Positions 31,325 through 46,300 of a stretch of 64,000 nt of DNA are shown here, piece after piece. How positions within the stretch are numbered: position 1 is the stretch's first letter; each line of letters begins with the position of its first letter. A model generated the notes under the pieces. That model had not been told where the DNA came from and made no database searches. It worked only from the letters and a program-made list of their open reading frames with translations. The stretch is taken from NCBI RefSeq assembly GCF_943734655.1, contig NC_071354.1, positions 157,067,142 to 157,131,141 of the forward strand, given 5' to 3'. The stretch comes from Sabethes cyaneus. Its lineage: Eukaryota; Arthropoda; Insecta; Diptera; Culicidae. The translations under genes and the position numbers were made by a program.

Positions 31325-34300
31325 GTAAGTATTCCGTACAATAGGTATGTGTTGTTTGTATCAAATTTGATCACATTCTTTACAGCCGAAGACTTGTTAC
31401 TTAATTCGAAAGATCATCCAGAACTAAAGTTGATGGATATTGTAGAGATCTACTCCCCGGGAGATGATAGCACTCGTTTACTGCTACAGGTAACTCGCCT
31501 AACGGAGGATGTTTTGAATCGTGACTATATTAGCATCGAGTCGAGCATTGCTACGGCTTTCAATTTGAAGTCAGATGTCTTCATGCAAAAGATGGATCCA
31601 TGCGATGTGGCTTTGGATTCTGTGGAAATAACGTTCAAAGATCAATACATGGGCCGGTCGGAGATGTGGCGGTTGAAAACTTATCTGACCAACACCTGCG
31701 TGTACCTGAACAAGAAAATTGAATACTGCGATAACATCATTCGCTGTCAGGTTTATGAAATGTGGTCTCAAGGAGATCGCGTTGCTTGTGGAGTGATAAA
31801 TGAAGATACGAAAGTGGTTTTCAGAAGCAACACGTCGATGGTATATTTGTTCATACAGATGTCATCAGAGATGTGGGACTTTGATATACATGGCGATTTG
31901 TATTTTGAAAAGGCTGTGAATGGCTTCTTAGCAGATTTGTACACTAAATGGAAAAAACTGGGTAGCAATCATGAAGTGACAATCGTCATGTTCTCGAGAA
32001 CGTTTTATGCTGCCAAGAGTTTAGATGAATTTCCGCTTCACATGCGAGAATGCCTACAAATAGACTACAAGGGGAGATTTTATGAAGATTTCTACAGAAT
32101 CGCTATTCAAAATGAACGTTGCGATGATTGGAGTTCCACTTTGGTGCAATTAAGACGCTTGTTCACAGGATATCGTGATGTTCTGAAATATCATGAACGG
32201 CCAGGAATGGAAAATAAAATTCCTAATGCAACGAATTCAACTGCCGCCCAAGGAAATTTTCTCGAAGTGTTAAACATTTCGCTCAATGTTTTTGAAAAAC
32301 ATTATCTGGATCGCAGTTTTGACCGTACCGGACAATTGTCAGTGGTAATTACCCCTGGTGTTGGTGTGTTTGAAGTCGATCGGGAGTTAACGAACATCAC
32401 TAAACAACGAATTATAGATAATGGCGTTGGAAGTGATTTGGTTTGCGTTGGAGAGCAGCCATTGCATGCTGTACCATTGTTAAAGTTTCATAACAAGGAT
32501 AGTCTCACGTCAATAGATGACTATTCTATGCCTCATTGGATCAATCTTAGTTTTTATTCAACCAATAAGAAAGTAGCATATTCGACGTTCATTCCGAGAA
32601 TTAAACCACCTCCACTAGCATCGGAAATAGATGCTCAAGAATCTACGGACGATTTTAAAATAAAACTCACGAAAAAGGATAATAAAAATGAATACATACA
32701 TAACTGCCTCTTTGATTACGATGCTTATGACGATCAAATATTTCAAATGCCCACTGCCCATGGGACATGTTCGCTTCAGCGTGTGGCGCGCACCAAGAAA
32801 ACGTCCGTCCCCAGTCTAGATGGCTTCGGCATGTACAATAACAATCGTGAATGGGATAGTTTATCGTCTCCGTCAGATTTGCGAAGAAAAATGTCCGACC
32901 CGGATATACATCACAACATTGGCAATATGTTGAACTCGAGCGTTACTTCCAACAACAGTTCACTAAATACTGCGGAGAAGATGAATGGAAAGATGGTGAA
33001 CCGTAGCTTTGGATCATCTACGGGACCAGTTGTTCGCACAGGACGAGCTTTGATCAATCCGTTTGATCCATCGCACGTGACAATCAAACTCACATCGAAC
33101 AGACGCCGCTGGACGCATATTTTTCCAAAGGTTCGTGTGATCTATAATAGCGATTGAAAGCATTCGTATAGAATTATTGATATGCTATTTCAGGGACCTC
33201 AAGGAGTGTTGATTCAGCAGCATCATTATCAGGCCGTCCCCACCACGAACAAGGTGGTAAATTATGCTAACTTCGATTTGGATTCTAGCAGCGAGTATGC
33301 TCACACATCCACGTGTACCTGGGGTCGAGGAAGACACGGCAGTGTTGCATCAAACGACAGTCAATTGAATGAGGCAGATTTGAAATGCATTGCTGAGAAT
33401 CAAGGTAATTTATCAGATCAGTTATCTCGTCTAGATTTTCGTTGGTGGACATTGTGCATTTCGATACACAAGAGTTTTCTCAATCCAAACTGTTTTAATT
33501 ATCTTTGAAAATTTTCTTACATCCATTCAGGCTGTCGTAAAAAATCTGGTGTTCTACATTCGGCAGCTGGACCGACTGTCACGGTCACCCCCTCGAAAAG
33601 TCTCACTCTATTGTGGGGAGTAACCGGTGAACAGGAGTGGACCCCGTCACTTACAACAGGTATTTTCGGAGAAGTTCCTTAGGTTACCCTCCGATATTTG
33701 TCTTTACATTTAATTTCAGATTGCCATAAGTAACGTTTGTTTTCTTTTTTCTATTTTAATTTTTTTATAATCAAATTACGTCTCACCCATCAATTAATAT
33801 CGTACTATTTAGAATAATTAACGAAATTAATATATATTTTTATGTTTCATGTGCTTTCATCGTTCCATTCATCGATCTGATTGATTCAATGAAATGTGAT
33901 GTTTTATTTTAAATTTTACTGTTACTCTTCATTATAATTAACCAATGCGTACTCAAAAAATGTGACTCGCACAATCACGTGACTGAAAAAAATGTGGACC
34001 ATCTATAAATACTTGTCTGTGAATCACATATTTGTATTACAACTGATGTTTGAACAATCGGGCAACATGTCAACCAACTTTGCAACCGGCTCTTCCAAAT
34101 CAACGTTCGGACGCAACTATTTTTGGCCTCATGGGGTTCAACGGTGGTTTCAATATTCAATCGATTGCCATACGCTGATGTTGCTGCCTATCACCTGCTG
34201 CTATCATTCCGTACCACACCAATTATTCGCTACCACACACGTGCTCTTCTTCCTTTTCTTCAAACGACAAACAAAATAACAACACAAACAAACAATGTGC

Positions 34301-37300
34301 TACATATGTGACTCGAATTCGACCGAAAATATTTGAATGTTGTTTCTTCGTGTGAATCCCGTGCATTACAGCTGGAAGAGTTATTATAGGTTCGACATTT
34401 GTCACTTATTTATTTTAAGAGCAAAATTAAATTCCGATACGCTAGTTGTTTTTGAATATTCGTTTTCCTGTGCTTCTAAATGTAATTCATTATTTTACGT
34501 TGATAGCTTTTGTGATTTCACTGTTGTATCCTAGATCTTTTTGTAACTATCTATATACTTTTCTATATATTTGTTCTATGTTTCCTATTTGGCAATTAGC
34601 AATTGGTATCCATTGAAATTTATAATTGTTCCTTACTGTGTTGCTGTAGATTGCTGCATTTTTCGTTGTGCAATCCGTATCAAAATTGAATGTAATGTGA
34701 CTAACATCCTTATTTCCTTCGTGTCGTATTTTCGATCAAATCGACAGCACAATAAATGTTACCATTTTCATTTGATCGAAAAAGTGATACTTTATATTCA
34801 TGAATGGGCGTACTTTTGCAAACCATCCTAATTATTGTTGATTTTGAGCTGATAGAGGACATTACCGTAAGGCAGCGGTTTCCACATGGGGCTCGCCAAA
34901 ATTATTAAAGGGTTCGTGAAAAACTTGCGTCAAGTAATGGCGGATTACGTTCTTTGCGTTCAACATCGCATTCAACAGCCGTTGTTGGCGGCGACAATAG
35001 AGATGCCACATTTTTACAAGTCAATTCCAGTAAGCTACGGGTTAGTTCGGAGTTATTGTAGTATTTGCATTTATCGGCGGAGTTTCAAATAAATCATTGA
35101 GCGAGGATAGCGAACGCTGGTAAGGTACAAGCACGGATCATTGATTTCTGAGATTTTCAAAGCACTTTTTATGCTCAAAACAATAGTAATGTTCATGAAA
35201 TTATTATTTCATTCTTTCCATTTATCAGAACACAATGAACATATTTTTCTGTGCTTTTATTTTGAGCATAAAACTGCTTTTCATATCCCGAAAATCAATG
35301 ATTCGTGCTTGAACCTTAAAAGATTACGAACCAGAGCAGCCAGTCGATAATACACCGAGAGTTGATGATAACTAATTCTACAAATGTCCCATATAAAACT
35401 TTGCTTGCAAATTTTACTTGACCGACACGGTACTGTCAAATGAATGTGAATTGAGTCAAAGTGATCGTGCCATCCCTGGTGGTCCCTATGAATAACACAA
35501 CAAACTACGCCAACTCGTTGTTCGTTAGAGCTGTGCTAAATTGGAACTGTTTACCACCGAAAATTAAGCGTACGTCGTCGGAAGTAGTTTTTAGGAGAGG
35601 CTGTCTCGAATTTTGGAATCATCATTGGAAGTTAGTTCTAGTTTTAAGTAGGTAATTAATTAAGATTGCAAGATTTTACAAAATTTGAGCTAAGAATGAC
35701 AATCCTAAGGTGGTATATTTAAGAAGGTTGTACCTTAAACTACCCGGCAATAACCAAACAAATATGCAAGTTTTTTCAGGGACGGACCAAATTTTTACTA
35801 TCCGACATCTTACTGAAATGTGGTAGTACAACACGCATCACATCTTTATTGATTTCAAAGCAGCAAATGATACAGTTGACCGTTACTAACTATGACAGAT
35901 AATGCACGAATACAATTTTCCGCACAAACTGACGCAACTGTTACAGGAGGAGCAAAACTGTTACAAGAGTTACATTGGATCGAGTGATGGGTTTCGTACG
36001 CATCTCGAGAACACTTTCGAGTCCCTTCGAGACGTGGCAAGAGTTAAGACAAGGTGACGGCTTATGCTGCATGCATACATCGCTCTAGAGGGGGTAATTG
36101 GAAGAGCGGGGATCGGAACGAGAGCATACACCAGAGTACGAAGCTGATAATATACAAAACCCTTGTTAGACCGGTGGTTCTTTATGGACTTGAAGCTATG
36201 ATGCTGCTCACGGAGGGCATATGCCCTTGTGCTGCTGGAGTTATTTGGCGAAATACACACTGAAAGCGGATAGTGACAGACTGGTATGAATCTTGAGCTA
36301 CAGAAAAGATTCCCATTGTACTACTGACGAAAGAAGGCGCCTACGCTGGGCCGAGCACGTCGCACCGATGTCGGACGGCAGTGCGATGAAAACGAATTTC
36401 GTCAACAACCCTGCCGGCACCAGGGAAAAAGAGGTCCATCGTTTAAGATGGTACGACCAGATCCTAAGCTACTTGAAACTATGAAACGCCTGGGAAATTG
36501 GCGATGAAAAACTCGAGATCGAGTTGAATGGAGACGACTATTTGAAAAAGGACGAATCACCACGGCTCCATGATCTACGTTCAGCTTTATGCTGATGAAG
36601 ACGGTGACAACATTTGTTCAGGATATTTAAGGGGTTATATACAGTTAGAATTTTTTAAAAATCGATATGCTGGTTTTAACATGATTGTAATGTATATATA
36701 TTTATGTATTCACACAGGAAATTTCATACCTATCCGTCAAATATTAACGAAGTTATACACATATTTGTAATAACATGACAGAGCGATTGACGAAGGAACG
36801 CGAAATTTTGATCGCGTGTTTCTCAAAATCGTGTTTTCAAAGTCGGTGAGCAAGATTTCTCGAAAATGACTGAACCGAATCACATCAAATTTTGACACAA
36901 GTATTCTGAAGATATATTCTAGAGATTAATCGAAGGTTTTTCCTCACTGATTTATATTTCTCATTTATAGAAAATTTAAAAGCAAAATTTATGACAAAAA
37001 TCAATTTTTTATGTTTAGGAAGCCGCCATTTCGTCAAAAATTATTATTTTGCTAAATCCTTCGATCAATCTATAATATATTTTATCACCGATTCCTTTTT
37101 GGTTTTTCGATTTCCGATGATTCAGATGATTCAGTAAAAAATCGACTTTTTAAGCCTCCCAACTGTATATAACCCCTTGAAGAAGGGATTCCTATTAAAC
37201 TATTTTGCTCAAATTTTTTTCATTTGAATTGAACTTTTTTTACAGGTGGTACATTTTTGTAGAAAATGTTATCAGAGGGGTTCGAGGACAAAGAAAACTT

Positions 37301-40300
37301 TGGGAACCGCTGCCGTGAGGTATAATGCCGTTGTTCAATCAGCTCCCTACTCACTGCTTATCAATCAATCTTAAATCAACATTGCTATCCAAACTTGCGA
37401 TAAAAACATAGTTTTATGTGATTAATGGTGCAATCAACTGTAGATTTTTTATTGTTCAACATTTTTATCTATCCTGATTTAACATTTTTCTAAAATAATC
37501 TGACATGACTTAAATGTACAATTACTTCTAGTCAGTCGAAATTGAGAATTAAATAAAACTAAGTGATCTTCATGACATGAATTCAGGTGTATGAAAATAG
37601 ATATAAAATATTTTGCATCATGTCAACCGCGTTTAAGTTAGATGCGAATAAACTGACTCGATTAAAATATTTATTAGGTTAATAATTTATACTACGGCTG
37701 GAGTACTACTCAGTATTAACTGTATTTGTTAAATAAGTATGGAGAATCGTAGAACAAGTGGGAGCGGTTGAAGCAGTTTTAAGCTTATGTTTGGGCTCTG
37801 GCTTGGGTTTGGATTTGGATTGAACTTGAATATGCGATTGGCTATGCGATTAATGGTCAATCTCCCCTTTTCCAGCCAGTTACGACTGGCCATGCAATGA
37901 CTGGCTTGTTTCAAGACCAGCATCGTACCTCGAAGCTAATTTGGTCAAATATGTAGCTTGTATGGATGTCTTATCAGTAACGGTATTTGAGCTAGTTCGC
38001 CACAGAATGGGTCTAAACTAGATCAAGAAGGACCAGCTAACGACGAGGCGAGACCGTGTTCCTTGGGTGACCGCAGCGTAATTTTTTGGGATAATTTTGG
38101 CAAACTTGTGAAATTTATATCAAGGTACGGACATTATTAGCAAAAGTAATATGGTCCCGAACAACCCAAACACACAACGCAACGAATTTGAAAGGAACTA
38201 TTCCGAGTTGATGATTTGCTCGCAAAAATAAACGTGTTTTAAGCAAATTTTAAAATCTCCTCACTTCTCCTCCCAGGCCCTTGTGGAACGCAGGTATTTG
38301 TTAACATTTGAACCACAGCGGGCTGGATAAAAGAAGACGCCAAACCCCTCTTATTATTATTGCGACGTATTAATTTTCCGCTCTTTCCCCTTCACACCTT
38401 GTCCCGTACTGTTCGGACACTGTCAACACCTTTATTTCATTACTTTCTTCTATCGTCCTTCTGAATTGTAAAAAAAATACCGTTATCAAAAGATTATTCT
38501 ATGCCTGACATCATTAAAAGGTCAAGACAAAAACACGAGGTTGGTCTGAATTTGAAAAGCTTGACCAAATTATCTCAAAATGCTATGTCACGGTTCACCA
38601 AAGAACATCGGAATAACTCTGGGATCACGTAACATATGAACATGAATGAAAGGAAATATTAATCTTCGGGAAAGTTTACAAATTTTGGTGAAAAAATATT
38701 GACTATCAAAGTTATGATAATTTTTGTGGTTTTGCGGTGTATAAAATGTCGTAGGTTTTAAAGGGTTTAATACAACACTTTGCTCATAGATTTAACTCAT
38801 GCTTTTTTGTGGACTAACTAATAAAGTCAGACATTTGTATAATTTTCTATAACGATAGTCTTTTAAATAGACGGCGAAAATAATAAAACATGTTTTATAG
38901 TATCCCCGGGAGGAGCAAAACGTGAAAGTTAAATAGTGAAAAATTAGATAACAGACGGTCATTGAAGCAGCACTTACTGCAGTTCGTTCCTTTTTGCCAA
39001 ACTGGGAGATCCGCGGGTTGAACCGACCTATAATGGGAACCAATTATAACCGGGTCCCGTGGTTCGCCAATACAGAGCCGAATTAACCCATTATGACCCA
39101 GCGTATGATATATCATACCTCGTCTTCAAAACCTGTTTACTGCTGAATTTCAACAGTTAGCATTGTTAATATATCACTACAAGAGAGATAAGACATCAAT
39201 CTGATGTGTGTGTGATATAATTTGTCGGTTTTTGTCATTTCATCTGTATTTTCAACAGTACAAAGTTGTGACAAATGGCGGAAAAAAAGTTGAAAAAATG
39301 GCGAAAAACTTTTTGTCTCCAAAACGCATGAAAAAGTCTACATTTAGTGACGAAACATTACCTGACATGTAAATTAGTATTTATATGTAAAGTCTATCAC
39401 AAAATTCGATAAGAAATCTGTAAAAAACTTTGTAATTTGTTGGTTTGAAATTGAGCCTATAAAATATTTAACCTCGGATATTTTGGCCTTGAAAGCATTC
39501 CAAATGACGATTTTGCGTTTCCCGACACATTCGAGCCATAATATAATAGATTACAGAGTTTCACTTCATTTGGTCCAAATTTAGGTATACCCGGGTCATA
39601 ATGGGTTAAAAAAAAATATGTATGGTCATTTGTAGAACTTCTTTTCATTTACAATCAGGGTTTTCCTGCTCTTTGTGCGCCGATTTTGCTTACATAACTA
39701 TACTAGCATTAACTGTACCACCTCAGCCAAGCAAAATTTGAAAACGTTATGTATAGGGCATTATTATCTATAGAATTCTAAGTATTAAGCTAAGTATTGA
39801 CCTATCTTATGTAATTACGGCGCATTCCTGGTTCACACCCGTTGGTGCACAAAGAGCGTTCTTTGTGTAGTACTCAGTGTAAACCAGGAGTGCCTCGTAA
39901 TTGCAAAAGATAGAGTAATACTAAATTCAACAATTTTGTAGACTAAATGCCCTATACATAACTTTTTGAGGTGGTACGGTCTTATAAATAAACTAGACTA
40001 GACTAGAAAATAAATAAGTTAGACTAGAAGAGAAACTCAATTTAAAAATTCATTGTTTTTCATAATTTGCAAGGGTAAAGGAAACTTTCAATGCTTCTTA
40101 ATACGTAAAAAACTACTGCTGTTATGTTTCCAATAGCATTATGCGGTTAAATTGAATTAGGAGAAATCAAATGCGACTTCTGCAAGAAAATTGTGTTGCT
40201 GGACAGAATTATCCACGAGAAGATTATCGATAGTAACTTTAACATAGTTTCTATTTCATATTGACTATCAATATCGATAATGGCAGTTCGGCCAACAGAA

Positions 40301-43300
40301 ATCTTACAGAGCAATGATTTATTTAATAATTTGATAGTTAATAAGCTTCCTTGTGCAGTGGAGTATTCTGTAAGTTCCGTTGAATTTTAAGTGTGATTGG
40401 CTTAAACCATCACAATATTTTGAATGTAGTTAGCCGTGCATAAATTGTAAAATTTAAAATCTTTTTAACCTATGTCAGTGATACGTTAGCGAGTCCCGAA
40501 ATGAATAACTGCAGTTCTTCGTATATTTTTCCAATATGTGTGTACTAAAACTATCAATTATTCTGTACTAATTTAAATTCCTATTGAACATTGGAGTGCG
40601 TGTTCTAACATATTTTTCACAATCGGATGTTTTGTCACGTCTACTAACAATTTGTATTGGTATCCAATTGTTAGATTAGTATGTAAGTTATTGCTTGGTA
40701 GTCGGGATATGTACCCAATTGCTGCTAGAAAAGTTGAATGATAGTAGAATAGTAGTTAATAGATACCGTAGTACATGTGATTGAGCATGGGCATGGAAAA
40801 CTGATATTTACACACTTTTGGGCAAGCAACTTTTAAACAGTACTGCTTAAAGTGCTGTTTTGAGTAGTATAGGAATATTTAGTTTGTTTTATTCATCTTA
40901 TCAAATAGTCTACACAACATTAAAGTATCGTTTCTATCTCGTGGTCTAATGAATAAGGTGTTGATTGGAAATCACTAACCATTCCGGCATGTTTGCCCAT
41001 CACCACGGATTATTTTCCGGACAAACGTTCACTGCACAACGATTACGTCGTTTCGGATTATACACTTCTGCCGGATGATGTGAATGCCGATTTCGCACAA
41101 AATCGTGCAATCTACAAAAACCCACTCTCGACCGATGAAGTTTTCAAAGAGCTTGTATCACAGCGACTAGCTCAGGTAAGAATTGATCTTTTGTCATCTG
41201 ATTTTAAAATTTCAATGATTAAACTTCTCGAACCAGGGCTTCCAACTGATCGTCTTGCCAGATTCGCCACCGCTAAATCCACAGCAAGCTCCATGCTGTG
41301 GCGGTCAATTGCAGAGCTTATATCAGCCGAGCTCTGTATTGCGGATAGCACCTCCGCAGGAGCCATCGCAAGAATATTTGCTGTCTATTGGGCGTATTTT
41401 CCACAAAATTGCGCTTAGTGGCTCAATTATTACCGTTACACGTTACCGACCCAGGTATTACAGTCAGCAATATTTTGCAATTACTTTTCGAAAACATCTC
41501 TTCTACTCAATAGGCATCCATATCCACCGATCAATGTGGATTATCGTTATCGATTCCATGCTCCTCAGCACGATACGTATGAGGTTTCAGGAGTTAATTT
41601 TACCACAGAGAAGTTGGAAAATTTCAACTGGAATTATATGGATCAGTACATTTGTACTCGCGGCGATACAGATTATTCTTTGCTTGAGGTTTATTACAAT
41701 GTTAAATTTCCGAATCATGCATCTATTTATATCGCATTTTTATTCGCAGAACATGAAATACTGGCGCTATCGAATGTATCTACTACCGAAGGATGATCCG
41801 GCGATGAAAAAGATATTGGATGGGACTACTGTGCGGTGCGATATTTACACGGAAGATAAACCGATCCAATCGGAAAAGCATGTCTGCAATGAGTTCGTCC
41901 GATTCGTCGAATCTCACTTGAACAAAATCAAAAAAGCTTCCATCAAAAAGCCAAGGGTGAGAATTATAAACGATCAGTTAGATTGTGACTTTTTTCAGGA
42001 ACGTATGGAGTTTTAAATTAATTATTTTGTTACCCAGCCAATTTTCTGTTTGTGATACTAATTATTGACGATAACAATTGTGTATTGCAGCAGATAACAG
42101 TGATTTAGCAACAAATCAAACGACCGTGTGCAAAGTAGTTCTTCCTTTCTTTACACCATGCTCTATAAGATCATCTTTTCTTTTTTGCTATATCATTACT
42201 ACTTTCCGACACGTGTGTTATTTAAAACTGTTCGTGAAAAATCCCACGCGGTATCTATTTTCAGGGAAGTCCGCTCCAGTCTCATCTGACCAGAAGAAGA
42301 CACAGCACCAGTATTTTGTCCCGGCCTCCACCGAATCAGGTGTGCAATTACCACTGCCATCATTATCATCCTGCAACTCCTTCTCACCTTTAACTTACTT
42401 GTTTTGTTTCATTACATTTTCTATCTATCCTTCAAACTTCTTTCCTTTAAACTTTGAATTAGCAGCTTTTTTCGTTTAAACCTGGTGAAAGTTTTTGTTA
42501 TACTAGCTATTGTAAGGTTTGCGACGAGATTGCAAAATGATTTTTCTTATTTTGGGATTTTTCCCTTCAAAGTAGGTAGTTGGGAGATCTAATTTTCCCC
42601 CAATTTTATTATTTTTCCACCACATTTGCTTTGAACTGAGTTGTACCGACTTTCAATTTGATTTCAATTTAATACCGAATGTGTTTAATAACTTCTATTC
42701 TCTAGGTTTCACAAACGCAGCCCTATAGGGAACGAGTTGGAAGCAATCGACTGCCGGAGAAGCCTCGGTTAAGGTTGATACTTTTTTCAGACTTGTTGAT
42801 GTTTGTTATGGCTTTTTGCTAGATTGTGTGGCATATACATTTGATTTGCTTTTTTTGTATGATAGGCTCTGGCACAAAAGGTTTTTCTGCTTGCATTGTA
42901 TTAGTTTAGTATAGTTGAATGTTTTATTGTGGTTTAAAGCAACGTTAAAAGTTACGTAAGTAGGATTGGTGGTATACTGTTATTCTCAATCAGATTATTT
43001 CATAGAACGGAATCCGCCTAAAAGGTAAACTATTTCCTGTATTTTAACATTTTCAACTGATAGCTCAATATTGCACAACATATTAGCCACCCTGTTACAT
43101 TTTCTTCTGCTGAATCAAAATGCACATATCTTATACGATTGTTTTATGGGAAATTATCTATATAATCATTGATTCAGTTAATCATAGAATTTACGAATCA
43201 GAGCTGGCTAAGAGAAAAGTAAGTTGGACTATGAATCAAGCTTGTAAAAGCTGCTAGTCTATGAAAGCATATACTCAGTTTGTTTTTATTTGATTCACTT

Positions 43301-46300
43301 GTCACTTGTAAGGTGAAAATTTCGAAATTGTTGAAGAAATGAAAAGCTAGCTGATGAGCGTGAGGTGACCGAAAGATGAAAACAGTTCACTACAATGAGC
43401 GCTTGAATGGCGCGGAGACGGAATACCAAAACAGAGGGGGAATGACTACACCAGTACGGCGGATAATGCAGTTGTGCTGACTCCCACAATAGGGGAAGTT
43501 ATCGCAGGCATCAAGTAACTTACGAACGTCATGGCAGCGGGCAAAAATGGCATCGCAGCGGAGCTTGTCACGATGGATTTGGATCGGTTGATTATCTGTT
43601 TGTACTGACTAATAGTCAGGATGTGCGATATTGAACAGCTACCGGAGAAATAGCAGAAGGATGTAATATGCGCAATGTGGGAACTACCGAGCGATCACAA
43701 TTCTCAACGCCACCCAGAAAGTGGTTTCTCAGAGCATCTTTCGCCGTTTACCGCCGCTGCCGATTTTGTGAACGGGCAATCGACAACGGACCAAATCTTT
43801 GTGTTGAGATAGATCCTCCAAAAATGTCGCGAATACTAAGTCCATACGCACCACCAAATCATAAATTTCAAGGTCGGTGTAGAGCAATGGGAAATGATGC
43901 ACGAAAATGGGTTTCCCGGGAAGCTGACAAGACTCATTAAGGCCACGATAGATGGTGTACAGTGCTGTGTGAGGATGTTGGGCGCGTTGTCAAGCCCGTT
44001 TGACATACGCAAGGGACTTCAACAGGCCGATGATATACCCTGCCTTTTGTCTAAAATTGCGCTAGAAGTTATTATGAAACGTGCGAGTTTTAACATGTGG
44101 GGCACGATTTTCAATAAATTCGGCCAATTTATTTGTTTTGCTGACGTCGTGGACATTCTCGGAAGGATGTTCCAGGTGGTTGCTGAACAGAATACAAAGC
44201 TGAAACGAGTGCCAGAGAAGGTTGGATTAGTGGTGAATACGTCTAAAACCAAGCACCTGTTAGCAGGATGAATCGAGAGCGATAAAGCTCATATAGGCAG
44301 TAATCGACGGGGACGAGTTTGAGACGGTGAATGAATGTGTATACTTCGGGTCGTTGGTGATGTGGATTACAACTGCAGCAGAGAAATACGTTAACGTATT
44401 CTTGTCGGAAGTCGTGCTTGCCACCGACTTCACAAAACCCTAAGGTCCAGCGATATTACATGTATCATGTACGAAACGTTAATAAGATCAGCAGTCCCCT
44501 ATAGGCACGAAACAACGGCAATGCTCGAGGCGGGCTTGAATGCTTGGGCTTGCTACGCTGCCTGTTACCGTTTGCACCGTTGTTACCGTTGTGAGTTTGC
44601 ACCAGTACGGACCTTCGTCACCCAATACATCTTGCAGAAATATCAGGAACACAATGTATCGCATATTCGATCGCAGTCGAAATAGAGACTAGCTATGGCA
44701 TTCAATGCAGGTATACAGATTCCTGGATAAACGAAAAAACTGATCAAAGCTAAATGGGAACGAATGATATGCTTCGTGCGGGTCTGTGGGTCCGAGGACA
44801 CTTTCGAGTGGTGAAGTGGGTTAAGACAAGGTGGTGGATATTTAACATTCGCCTCGTCATTATTGCCAGAAACTTGTCGACGACGGAAACAATCTACGGT
44901 AGAATGAAAGCGGAGATTAGGCGGATTGATCGAAAAATAATTGTGTCGCATATTAAATACATGAAAAGGTCCCGATCTCAAAGGACATGAAATTCCAATG
45001 GACGGTAATCATTGACGATCTTTATTAGCTCCGTAGTTCTTTATGGATTTGAAGCTGTGACACTGCTCACGGAGGCCATACGCGCCCTTGCAGTGTTCTA
45101 ACGAAAGGTGCTGTGAACAATATTTGGCGGAGTACAAACTAAAAGTGGAGAGTGGCAGAGGTGTATGAATCACGAGCTACAAGCACTGGTTGGAAAAATT
45201 CACATCATATATCTGGCAAAAGTCGTTAGGCTACGATAGCCCGGCCACGCCGCAAGGATGTGCGACGAAAATAGCCCAAACAACAATGTGAGTTTTATTG
45301 TATTTTTATGTCGGTTTTCATGACCAGTTTTGGTCTTCATCGCCATCATAAGAGTGTAATAAAACTCAAATTGTTACCTGGGTTACTACTTCAATAATCC
45401 CACCAGCACCACCAACTGGGAGCCTCAACATGTAAAATGGCTCGAACAGGTCGAATGCGACTTGCGACCTCTGAAACGCCTGGGAAATTGGCCGCGAGTG
45501 GCCCAATATCGAGTTGAATGGAGACGACTGCTTGAAACAGGACGAGCCAGGACTGGACTGAACAGCACTGAGGCCCCCGTGCAATTGATGAGTTGAATGA
45601 AGATGATTGTTTGAAACAGCACGAGTTACCTCGGGATCAGTACTGAATAACACGACAACGAACAATTGGTCCATTAAACCGTCCGCTTCATGAAAAATAA
45701 TCAGATTACCCAAAGAGGCAACACAGGATGATTTTTCTTCACGACAATGTTTCATCGCATACAGCAAAAACGATTCGCGTTGCGTTATAAAAAAAAATTC
45801 AAATGGAAAGTGCTTCTCATTACCCAATCAGCCTGTAATTACCCTGTAAGGTTGGATTGACGGATTACGTGATTCTTAAAGCATTATGAACAATGAATTG
45901 GAGAATTGTTACCGTAAAAGAGTGAGCAACATTGCTAATGGCGTTATCTCGTCAATTTCATCAAAACCATGAGTTATAATATTATTTTATAATAGTATTG
46001 ATTGGGTGTCATTCTCGAAATGCAGTTCTCATGGCATTCCAGTTTTCAAGCGGTTAATTTTCTTGAGATTTGAGTAGAATTGTTTGATTTGCTGTTATTT
46101 CGAAATTGTTTACGTAAAAATCCGCAGCATATCCATTTCGCTATGTGAGCTGAAGGCCTGTCTGCTTGGTATTACGGGTTCCTTTCTGTTTCGTAACCTA
46201 ACCCCTTATCTCGGTGACATATAGGAAAATACACCAGAAATCTTACTGCGTAAATTGATGATATTTTAATGCTTCTTTACATCTATCAGGTAACACTGTT

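Larger units (their letters stand above)
34873..37312. mobile_element. hAT element remnant, 2.4 kb, with several nested insertions
   Basis: The ends CAGCGGTTTCC (34873) and GGGAACCGCTG (to 37312) are terminal inverted repeats with the CAGCGGTT start common in hAT elements. Immediately outside lie ccgtaagg (34865-34872) and ccgtgagg (37313-37320), an 8-bp target duplication with one later change. The interior is largely made of other elements (35119-35322, 35440-35660, 35830-36580, 36629-37178), and no hAT transposase block was recognised. It lies in Iml1 intron 4. Confidence 0.7.

Noticed and set aside
41255..42016. 253-residue single protein spanning this open frame
   Set aside because: It is Iml1 exon 6 read through its downstream intron and into exon 8 in a partly wrong context; splice sites and homology define separate exons.
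42078..42479. Additional Iml1 exon in the open frame starting near 42091
   Set aside because: Any acceptor there in the required phase 0 runs into a TAG within a few codons; exon 9 at 42265-42339 fits both phases instead.
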